Below are positions 23,948-30,459 of a DNA stretch of 64,000 nt, in pieces. The DNA is from Comamonadaceae bacterium (GTDB lineage Bacteria > Pseudomonadota > Gammaproteobacteria > Burkholderiales > Burkholderiaceae_C): assembly GCA_027484575.1 (NCBI GenBank), contig JAIXSQ010000010.1, forward strand, positions 1-64,000. The letters run 5' to 3'. The stretch's first letter is position 1; each line of letters opens with the position of its first letter. A program made the position numbers and the translations under genes. The notes under the pieces were generated by a model. It did no database searches and was not told where the DNA came from. It worked only from the letters and a program-made list of their open reading frames with translations.

Positions 23948-24720
23948 CGCTGTCTCCTTGTGGTGGTCTCGGTCTCGGTGGGTCTGGCGTCTGGGGTGGC
24001 GGAGGCGCGGCGCCAGCTCGCGCTGTATCGGCGGGTGGCCTTGCGCAGGTGGCCCTGCATGGCCTCGCGCGCGGCCTCGGGGTCGCGCGCGCGGATGGCG
24101 TCGAGCACCTGCCGGTGCTCGGTGAGCGCGGCAGCCCAGGACGCGGGGTTCTCGAAGTAGCCGCTCATGCGGGCGAACAGCGGGCCGTGCCGGGCCTGCC
24201 AGTAGCCGCGCACCGTGTCGCGCAGCACCTCGTTGCCGCAGGCGCCGGCGATGGCCTCGTGGAAGGCCTGGTCGCCATCGCGCGGCACCTCGCCGGCATC
24301 GGCCTGCGCCTGCATCTGCGCCAGCGCCTGGCTCATGGCGGCCAGCTGCGGCTTGCGGGCGTGGCGCGCGGCCAGCGCGGCGACCTCGGCCTCGACCAGC
24401 TCGCGTGCATGCATCAGCTCCAGCGGGCCCCATTCGGCGTGGTCGTCGGGGCCGTGGGCGCCGTTCGTTCCCTTGCCGTTGGAGGCCGCCGGCGGCAGCA
24501 CGTAGATGCCCGAGCCCACGCGCACCTCGACGCGGCCCTCGACCTCCAGCGCGATCAGCGCCTCGCGCACCGAGGGCCGGCTCACGCCCAGCTGGCGCGC
24601 CAGGTCGCGCTCGGCCGGCAGGCGGCTGCCCGGCGCCCACTCGCCCTGGCCGATCAGCGCACGCAGCTGCTCGGCGATCTGCCGGTACAGGCGCTGCGAC
24701 TCGACGGCTTGCAGGGGCAT
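23944..24720 (-). CDS. FadR/GntR-family transcriptional regulator
   Basis: The 258-residue regulator has an N-terminal winged helix (LYRQIAEQLRALIGQGEWAP, GSRLPAERDLARQLGVSRPS, VREALIALEVEGRVEVRVGSGIYV) and a C-terminal FCD ligand domain with the metal-binding Asp/His pattern (ELVEAEVAALAARHARKP, GDQAFHEAIAGACGN, LTEHRQVLDAIRARDPEAAR). FCD regulators of the UxuR/ExuR/LldR type sense sugar acids or hydroxy acids. It heads the left arm and faces the SDR operon across a 122-base gap with a 23-bp palindrome, its probable operator. The start ATG is the complement of 24718-24720; upstream in-frame codons would add an unconserved tail. Confidence 0.92.
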   Translation of the reverse strand: MPLQAVESQRLYRQIAEQLRALIGQGEWAPGSRLPAERDLARQLGVSRPSVREALIALEVEGRVEVRVGSGIYVLPPAASNGKGTNGAHGPDDHAEWGPLELMHARELVEAEVAALAARHARKPQLAAMSQALAQMQAQADAGEVPRDGDQAFHEAIAGACGNEVLRDTVRGYWQARHGPLFARMSGYFENPASWAAALTEHRQVLDAIRARDPEAAREAMQGHLRKATRRYSASWRRASATPDARPTETETTTRRQR

Positions 24721-24752
24721 GGGATGGGGTGCGGGGCAGGGGTTGACCCGGG

Positions 24753-24775
24753 ATTGGCCAAGTGGCCTGACCAAT
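24753..24775. promoter_or_regulatory. Palindromic operator in the divergent sugar-acid promoter region
   Basis: ATTGGCCA (24753-24760) and TGACCAAT (24768-24775) form an almost perfect inverted repeat, differing at one pair, with seven bases between. It lies between the divergent FadR-type regulator and the SDR genes, overlapping where promoter elements would fall (TTGACC at 24743). FCD regulators bind short palindromes of this kind. The assignment is inferred from position. Confidence 0.6.
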
Positions 24776-24842
24776 TAAGATGGATGCGACACCAGCCCCG
24801 CATCCGGCAAAACCCGAGGGCTGGCCCGATCAGGAGACAAGC

Positions 24843-25574
24843 ATGCGACTGCAGGGCAAGACCGCGCTGGTGACTGCCGCCGGCCAGGGCATCGGCCGCG
24901 CCACCGCGCTGGCGCTGGCGGCCGAAGGCGCGCAGGTGTGGGCGACGGACGTGAACCCGGCGCTGCTCGACGGGCTGCAGGCGCAGCGGCTCGTGACCGA
25001 GCGGCTGGACGTGCTCGACAAGGCCGCCATCGGCGCGCTGGTGGCCCGCATGCCGCGGGTGGACATCCTCTTCAACTGCGCCGGCGTCGTGCACAACGGC
25101 AGCGTGCTCGAGGCCACGGACGACCAGTGGGAGTTCGCGTTCGCGCTGAACGTGCGGGCGCAGTTCCACGCCATCCAGGCGGTGCTGCCCGGCATGCTGG
25201 CGCGCGGCGGCGGCAGCATCGTCAACATGGCCAGCGTGTGCAGCAGCCTCAAGGGCCTGCCCAACCGTTGCATCTACGGCGCCAGCAAGGCGGCGGTGAT
25301 CGGCCTGACCAAGAGCGTGGCGGCCGACTACGTGGGCCGGGGCGTGCGCTGCAACGCGATCTGCCCGGGCACGGTGGACACGCCCTCGCTGGGCGAGCGC
25401 ATCAACGCGCAGCCCGACCCGGTGGCCGCACGCGCCGCCTTCATCGCCCGCCAGCCCATGGGGCGGCTGGCCACGGCCGCGGAGATCGCGCCGCTGGTGG
25501 TGTTCCTGGCCAGCGACGAGGCCGCGTTCGTCACCGGCCAGGCCTACGCCGTGGACGGAGGGATCACGATTTGA
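24843..25574 (+). CDS. SDR oxidoreductase, probable 2-keto-3-deoxy-sugar-acid dehydrogenase
   Basis: A 243-residue classical SDR: TAAGQGIG loop near residue 11, acidic strand-2 end (WATDVNPALL, favouring NAD), FNCAGVVHNGSVLE, catalytic Ser in NMASVCSSLKG, YGASKAAVIG Tyr/Lys pair, and ICPGTVDTPSLGERI. The last two segments resemble 2-keto-3-deoxy-L-fuconate/L-rhamnonate 4-dehydrogenases, which oxidise C4 of the keto-deoxy acid before hydrolysis. This role fits the dehydratase in the left arm and the FAH hydrolase downstream. The ATG at 24843 has GGAGA about six bases upstream, and its stop overlaps the TTG start of the next gene. Confidence 0.88.
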   Translation: MRLQGKTALVTAAGQGIGRATALALAAEGAQVWATDVNPALLDGLQAQRLVTERLDVLDKAAIGALVARMPRVDILFNCAGVVHNGSVLEATDDQWEFAFALNVRAQFHAIQAVLPGMLARGGGSIVNMASVCSSLKGLPNRCIYGASKAAVIGLTKSVAADYVGRGVRCNAICPGTVDTPSLGERINAQPDPVAARAAFIARQPMGRLATAAEIAPLVVFLASDEAAFVTGQAYAVDGGITI

Positions 25575-26317
25575 ACCAGCTCGATTTCCGTGGCCGCCAT
25601 GCGGTCGTCACCGGCGGTGCCACCGGCCTGGGCCATGCCATCGCGCAGCGGCTGCTGCACTCGGGCGGCAGCGTCACGCTGTGGGACATCGACGGCGCCG
25701 CCGCGCGGCGCGCCGCCCTGGCCCTGGGCAGCCAGGCCCGCGCGGTCGAGGTCGACGTGGCCGATGCCGACTCGGTCGCGCAGGCGCTGCGCCAGACCAC
25801 CGATGCGGTGCCGCAGGTGCACGCGCTGGTCAACTGCGCCGGCATCACCGGGCCCAACCTGCCGCTGTGGGACTACCCGCCCGAGCACTGGCGGCGCGTG
25901 TTCGAGGTCAACGTGCACGGCACCTTCCTGTGCTGCCGCGCGCTGGCGCCGCTGATGCGCGCGCAGGGCTGGGGCCGCATCGTCAACATCGCCTCGGTGG
26001 CGGGCAAGGACGGCAATCCCAATGCCAGCGCCTACAGCGCCAGCAAGGCGGCCGTGATCGGCCTGACCAAGTCGCTGGGCAAGGAACTGGCCGGCGTCGA
26101 CGTGCGCGTGAACTGCGTGACGCCGGCGGCCGTGAAGACGGCGATCTTCGACCAGATGACCCCCGAGCACATCCAGTTCATGCTGTCCAAGATCCCCATG
26201 GGCCGCTTCGGCACGCCCGACGAGGTGGCGGCGCTGGTGGCCTGGCTGTGCACCGAGGACTGCTCGTTCTCGACGGGCGCCGTGTTCGATCTGTCCGGCG
26301 GCCGCGCCACTTACTGA
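25571..26317 (+). CDS. SDR-family oxidoreductase
   Basis: The 248-residue SDR starts at a TTG that overlaps the previous stop (TTGA at 25571-25574). It has TGGATGLGHAIAQ, an acidic Asp ending strand 2 (LWDIDGAAA, NAD preference), VNCAGITGPNLPLWDYPPEH, NIASVAGKDGNPNASAYSAS with the catalytic Ser/Tyr, and CVTPAAVKTAIFDQM. Segments such as AGKDGNPNASAYSASKAAVI are shared with 3-oxoacyl reductase-like and rhamnose/fucose-pathway SDRs. With the preceding SDR it likely oxidises intermediates of the same sugar-acid pathway, one perhaps acting on the lactone or aldose stage. The exact step is not determined. Confidence 0.87.
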   Translation: MNQLDFRGRHAVVTGGATGLGHAIAQRLLHSGGSVTLWDIDGAAARRAALALGSQARAVEVDVADADSVAQALRQTTDAVPQVHALVNCAGITGPNLPLWDYPPEHWRRVFEVNVHGTFLCCRALAPLMRAQGWGRIVNIASVAGKDGNPNASAYSASKAAVIGLTKSLGKELAGVDVRVNCVTPAAVKTAIFDQMTPEHIQFMLSKIPMGRFGTPDEVAALVAWLCTEDCSFSTGAVFDLSGGRATY

Positions 26318-26354
26318 TCCCCAAAGAACCACTCCAGACGGAAAGGAAGAGACG

Positions 26355-27203
26355 ATGAAACTGGTCCGCTACGGCAACCCCGGCAAGGAAAAGCCCGGCC
26401 TGATCGACGCCGAGGGCAAGCTGCGCGACCTCAGCGCCGTGGTGGCCGACATCGGCCCGGCGCAGCTGGCGCCCGCGGCGTTGGCCAAGCTGGCGAAGCT
26501 GAACCCGGCCAAGCTGCCGCTGGTGCGCGGCAAGCCCCGCATGGGCTGCCCGGTCAGCGGCATCGGCAAGTTCGTGGCCATCGGCCTGAACTACTCGGAC
26601 CACGCGGCCGAGGCCGGCATGCCCATCCCCAAGGAGCCGATCGTCTTCATGAAGGCGACCAGCTGCATCCAGGGTCCCGACGACGCGGTGATGCTGCCCA
26701 AGAACTCGGTCAAGAGCGACTGGGAGGTGGAGCTGGGCGTGGTGATCGGCAGCACCGCGCGCTACGTCAGCAAGAAGGACGCGCTGGCGCACGTGGCCGG
26801 CTACTGCGTGGTCAACGACGTGAGCGAGCGCGAGTACCAGCTCGAGCGCGGCCCGCAGTGGGACAAGGGCAAGGGCTGCGACACCTTCGGCCCGATCGGC
26901 CCGTGGCTGGTCACCGCCGACGAGGTGCCCAACCCGCAGCGCCTGGGCATGTGGCTGGACCTCAACGGCGAGCGCGTGCAGACCGGCAACACCAAGACGA
27001 TGATCTTCGGCGTGGCGCAGCTGGTGAGCTACGTCAGCCAGTTCATGACGCTGCTGCCCGGCGACGTGATCACCACCGGCACCCCGCCGGGCGTGGGCAT
27101 GGGCATGAAGCCGCCGCGCTTCCTGCGCAAGGGCGACGTGATGACGCTGGGCATCGAGGGCCTGGGCGCGCAACGCCAGGACGTCGTGGCCTTCAAGCGC
27201 TGA
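26355..27203 (+). CDS. Fumarylacetoacetate-hydrolase-family protein (2,4-diketo-3-deoxy acid hydrolase-like)
   Basis: The 282-residue protein has the FAH fold: KFVAIGLNYSDHAAEAGMP, EPIVFMKATSCIQGPDD, SDWEVELGVVIGSTARYVSK (metal-binding Glu residues), GYCVVNDVSEREYQLERG, and TGTPPGVGMGMKPPRFL. Members cleave C-C bonds of diketo acids with Mg2+. In the non-phosphorylative fuconate/rhamnonate route this enzyme splits 2,4-diketo-3-deoxy acids to pyruvate plus a short acid, matching the two SDRs just upstream. It is often mislabelled ureidoglycolate lyase. A [11 protein letters not shown]hine-Dalgarno precedes the ATG. A strong hairpin at 27240-27266 follows. Confidence 0.9.
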   Translation: MKLVRYGNPGKEKPGLIDAEGKLRDLSAVVADIGPAQLAPAALAKLAKLNPAKLPLVRGKPRMGCPVSGIGKFVAIGLNYSDHAAEAGMPIPKEPIVFMKATSCIQGPDDAVMLPKNSVKSDWEVELGVVIGSTARYVSKKDALAHVAGYCVVNDVSEREYQLERGPQWDKGKGCDTFGPIGPWLVTADEVPNPQRLGMWLDLNGERVQTGNTKTMIFGVAQLVSYVSQFMTLLPGDVITTGTPPGVGMGMKPPRFLRKGDVMTLGIEGLGAQRQDVVAFKR

Positions 27204-27239
27204 GCTTCGGCTGGCCCATGCGGCCGGCCTGCCCCGATC

Positions 27240-27266
27240 CGACGGCCCGCCACGCGCGGGCCGTCG
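27240..27266. terminator. Stem-loop behind the FAH-family gene
   Basis: An 11-bp perfect stem (CGACGGCCCGC at 27240-27250 with GCGGGCCGTCG at 27256-27266) and a 5-base loop. It lacks a T-run, so it may stop transcription with Rho or protect the 3' end. Confidence 0.5.
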
Positions 27267-27393
27267 CGCTGGTGCGTGCGACTGCGCAAGGCGCCGCCTC
27301 GGGGTTTACCCGCGGTTTTGCTGCGCCGGGGCTAGGACCGGCCCTCTAATTCCCGGTGTGTCGCGGGGGCGTCACTCATTTCCTGCAAAATAG

Positions 27394-27407
27394 AACGACC
27401 GTTCGTT
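27394..27407. promoter_or_regulatory. TetR-type operator of the acyl-CoA locus
   Basis: AACGA (27394-27398), four bases, then TCGTT (27403-27407) make a perfect inverted repeat whose wider form GAACGACCGTTCGTT resembles operators of TetR-family fatty-acid repressors. It begins 29 bases before the regulator's ATG, in an AT-rich promoter-like stretch (27370-27412), so autoregulation and control of the acyl-CoA genes is likely. Confidence 0.65.
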
Positions 27408-27422
27408 TTATTCTGCGCCCCC

Positions 27423-28142
27423 ATGCCCGTCACCCCCCTGCCCACCAAGAGCGTCCGCGCGGCCCGCGCCGGGCGCGAGGGCCGCGCCCTGCAGAAGGGC
27501 CAGCAGACCAAGGCGGCGATCGTCGACGCCGCGCTCGGCCTGGCCACGCAGATCGGCCTGGAGGGCCTGTCGATCGGCGCGCTGGCCGAGGTCACGCAGA
27601 TGAGCAAGTCGGGCGTGTTCGCCCATTTCGGCTCGCGCGAGGAACTGCAGATCTCGGTGATCCGCGAGTACCACGCGCGCTTCGAGGACGAGGTGTTCTA
27701 CCCCGCGCTCGATGCCGAACGCGGCCTGCCCCGCCTGCGCCAGATGTTCGCCAACTGGATGCAGCGCACCTCGGTGGAGATCGACTCGGGCTGCATCTAC
27801 ATCAGCGGCGCGGTCGAGTTCGACGACAGGCCCGGCCCCGTGCGCGACGCGCTGGCCAGCTCGGTGGGCACCTGGCACGCCGCCATGCGGCGCGCGATCG
27901 TGCAGTGCAAGGACGAGGGCCACCTCGATGCCGGCATCGACGAGGACCAGGTGCTGTTCGAGATCCACGGCCTGATCCTGGCACTGCACTACGAGGCGCG
28001 CTTCCTCAAGACCCCCGGTTCCATCGCCCGCGCCAACGCGGGCTTCGACAACATCCTGCGCCGCTGCGGGGCCGCCGACATGGCTCCCCGACCCGTGGCG
28101 CGGGTTCCCGCCTCCAAACCCAAGGCTTCCATCAAGGAGTAA
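27423..28142 (+). CDS. TetR/AcrR-family regulator of the acyl-CoA locus
   Basis: The 239-residue protein has a TetR helix-turn-helix (QTKAAIVDAALGLATQIGLE, LSIGALAEVTQMSKSGVFAH, FGSREELQ; residues about 28-75) and a C-terminal ligand domain with the TetR_C_13-type segment MFANWMQRTSVEIDSGCIYI. The last 30 residues are Pro/Lys-rich and probably disordered. It is the first gene of the locus, seven bases before the acyl-CoA dehydrogenase gene, with a palindromic operator directly upstream. By position it probably represses the operon and is relieved by acyl-CoA esters; the ligand is inferred. Confidence 0.9.
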   Translation: MPVTPLPTKSVRAARAGREGRALQKGQQTKAAIVDAALGLATQIGLEGLSIGALAEVTQMSKSGVFAHFGSREELQISVIREYHARFEDEVFYPALDAERGLPRLRQMFANWMQRTSVEIDSGCIYISGAVEFDDRPGPVRDALASSVGTWHAAMRRAIVQCKDEGHLDAGIDEDQVLFEIHGLILALHYEARFLKTPGSIARANAGFDNILRRCGAADMAPRPVARVPASKPKASIKE

Positions 28143-28148
28143 CGCCCC

Positions 28149-29945
28149 ATGCCGACCTACACCCCGCCCCTGCGCGACATGCAGTTCGTGATGCACGAAG
28201 TGCTGCGCGTCGCCGACGAGTACCGGACCATGCCGCGCCACGCCGAGGTGGACGTGGACACCATCAATGCCGTGCTGGAAGAGGGCGGCAAGTTCGCCTC
28301 GCAGGTGATCTTCCCGCTGAACATCACCGGCGACACCGAGGGCTGCACGCTGGACAAGGCCACCCATGCGGTCAAGACGCCCAGCGGCTTCAAGGACGCC
28401 TACAAGCAGTACGTCGAGGGCGGCTGGCCCGCGCTGTCGTGCGATCCCGAGTTCGGCGGCCAGGGCCTGCCGATCGTGGTGAACCAGGCCTTCTACGAGA
28501 TGCTCAACTCGGCCAACCAGGCCTGGACCATGTACCCCGGCCTGTCGCACGGCGCCTACGAGGCCCTGCACGCCCACGGCACCGACGAGCAGAAGAAGCT
28601 GTACCTGCCGCGGCTGGTCAGCGGCGAGTGGACCGGCACCATGTGCCTGACCGAGCCGCACTGCGGCACCGACCTGGGCCTGCTGCGCACCAAGGCCGAG
28701 CCGCAGCCCGACGGCACCTACCGCCTGACCGGCAACAAGATCTTCATCTCCGCCGGCGAGCACGACCTGGTCGACAACATCGTCCACCTGGTGCTGGCCC
28801 GCCTGCCCGACGCGCCCAAGGGCAGCAAGGGCATCAGCCTGTTCGTGGTGCCCAAGTTCAACGTCAAGCCCGACGGCACGCTGGGCGAGCGCAACGGCAT
28901 CTGGTGCGGCGGCCTGGAGCACAAGATGGGCATCCACGGCAACGCCACCGCGCAGATCGTGATGGAGAACGCCGTCGGCACCATGGTGGGCGAGCCCAAC
29001 AAGGGCCTGCAGGCCATGTTCGTGATGATGAACGCCGCCCGCATCGGCGTGGGCATGCAGTCGCTGGGCCTGACCGAGGTGGCGTTCCAGAACGCGCTGG
29101 CCTACGCCAAGGACCGCGTGCAGATGCGCAGCCTGTCGGGCACCAAGGCCAAGGACAAGCCGGCCGACCCGATCATCGTGCACCCCGACGTGCGCAAGAT
29201 GCTGCTGACCGCCAAGGCCTACGCCGAGGGCGCCCGCGCGCTGACCATGTGGTGCTCGCTGCTGATCGACCGCGAACTGCACCACCCCGACGAGAAGGTG
29301 CGCAAGGACTCGGCCGAGCTGGTCGCGCTGCTGACGCCCATCGTCAAGGCCTTCATCACCGACAACGGCCACATCGCCACCAACGCCTGCCTGCAGGTCT
29401 TCGGCGGCCACGGCTTCATCAAGGAATGGGGCATGGAGCAGTTCGTCCGCGACAACCGGATCAACATGATCTACGAGGGCACGAACACCGTGCAGTCGCT
29501 GGACCTGCTGGGCCGCAAGGTGCTGGGCAACCAGGGCGCCACGCTCAAGAAGCTGGGCAAGCACATCGCCGCCCTGGTGGAGGAGGAGGGCGTGAACGAG
29601 AAGATGGCCGAGTTCATCAACCCGATCGCGATGCTGGGCGACCAGATGACAAAGTTCACCACCGAGATCGGCTTCAAGGGCTTCCAGAATGCCGACGAGG
29701 TGGGCGCCGCCGCCGTGGACTACCTGCGCGTGGCCGGTCACCTGGTCTTCGGCTACCTCTGGGCCCGCATGGCGCAGGTTGCACTGCGCGAGATCGCCGC
29801 CGGCAACACCGACCCGTTCTACCAGGGCAAGCTGCAGACGGCGCGCTTCTACTTCGCCAAGCTGTTCCCCGAGACCGCCTCGCTGATGCGCACCGCGCGC
29901 ACCGGCGCCAAGGTCCTGATGGACACCGACGCCGCCCTCGCATGA
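28149..29945 (+). CDS. Acyl-CoA dehydrogenase (FadE/DmdC-like, with C-terminal extension)
   Basis: The 598-residue flavoprotein oxidises acyl-CoA to trans-2-enoyl-CoA. It has MCLTEPHCGTDLGLLRTKAE (flavin and substrate contacts), TGNKIFISAGEHDLVDNIVH, NAARIGVGMQSLGLTEVAFQ, and FGGHGFIKEWGMEQFVRDNR with INMIYEGTNTVQSLDLLGRK (the latter holding the usual catalytic-Glu region, Y-E-G-T-N). Length exceeds the basic 380-aa family because of an N-terminal segment and a C-terminal domain of about 120 residues, as in DmdC (3-methylmercaptopropionyl-CoA dehydrogenase) and several long-chain enzymes. It heads the beta-oxidation genes after the regulator; chain-length preference is not readable. Confidence 0.93.
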   Translation: MPTYTPPLRDMQFVMHEVLRVADEYRTMPRHAEVDVDTINAVLEEGGKFASQVIFPLNITGDTEGCTLDKATHAVKTPSGFKDAYKQYVEGGWPALSCDPEFGGQGLPIVVNQAFYEMLNSANQAWTMYPGLSHGAYEALHAHGTDEQKKLYLPRLVSGEWTGTMCLTEPHCGTDLGLLRTKAEPQPDGTYRLTGNKIFISAGEHDLVDNIVHLVLARLPDAPKGSKGISLFVVPKFNVKPDGTLGERNGIWCGGLEHKMGIHGNATAQIVMENAVGTMVGEPNKGLQAMFVMMNAARIGVGMQSLGLTEVAFQNALAYAKDRVQMRSLSGTKAKDKPADPIIVHPDVRKMLLTAKAYAEGARALTMWCSLLIDRELHHPDEKVRKDSAELVALLTPIVKAFITDNGHIATNACLQVFGGHGFIKEWGMEQFVRDNRINMIYEGTNTVQSLDLLGRKVLGNQGATLKKLGKHIAALVEEEGVNEKMAEFINPIAMLGDQMTKFTTEIGFKGFQNADEVGAAAVDYLRVAGHLVFGYLWARMAQVALREIAAGNTDPFYQGKLQTARFYFAKLFPETASLMRTARTGAKVLMDTDAALA

Positions 29946-30376
29946 GAACCCTCGCGGCACTCGCGGCCGGCCTCGCGTTCAGCGGGGCCTCGCTGGCCCA
30001 GTCCACCCCCGTGGGCCTGTGGCGCAGCATCGACGACAAGACCGGCGAAGCCAAGGCCGAGATCCGCATCGCGGAGGCCGCCGGCGCGCTCGTCGGTCGC
30101 ATCGAGCGCCGGCTGACCAAGGACGCCCGGCCCTCCGACGTCTGCGAGGAGTGCCGCGACGACCGCAAGGGCCAGCCGATCCTCGGGCTGGAGATCATCC
30201 GCGGTGCCCGCAAGGCCACCGACCGCGAGGCCTGGGAAGGCGGAAAGATCCTCGACCCCGAGAACGGCCGCGAGTACAGCCTGCGCATGACCCCCGTCGA
30301 GGGCGGCAGGCGGCTGGAGGTGCGCGGCTCCATCGGCCCGTTCGGCCGCACCCAGACCTGGGTGCGGGTGCAGTGA
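29942..30376 (+). CDS. DUF2147 periplasmic protein
   Basis: The 144-residue protein has a signal peptide (MRTLAALAAGLAFSGASLAQ, cut after about residue 19). The mature part opens TPVGLWRSIDDKTGEAKAEI and has LVGRIERRL, CEECRDDRKGQPILGLEII (a CxxC pair) and GGKILDPENGREYSLRM. This is DUF2147, a small beta-rich periplasmic family of unknown function often seen beside acyl-CoA or fatty-acid genes in betaproteobacteria. Its ATG overlaps the dehydrogenase stop (ATGA), so it belongs to the operon. It may be a lipid-binding or lipocalin-like protein, but that is a guess. Confidence 0.85.
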   Translation: MRTLAALAAGLAFSGASLAQSTPVGLWRSIDDKTGEAKAEIRIAEAAGALVGRIERRLTKDARPSDVCEECRDDRKGQPILGLEIIRGARKATDREAWEGGKILDPENGREYSLRMTPVEGGRRLEVRGSIGPFGRTQTWVRVQ

Positions 30377-30459
30377 CGCATTCCTAAGAAGAAGACCCCA
30401 TGTACAAGGACCAGGACGACCGTGCCACCGGCGCGGCTCCCGCAGAAAGGACACGCGCC

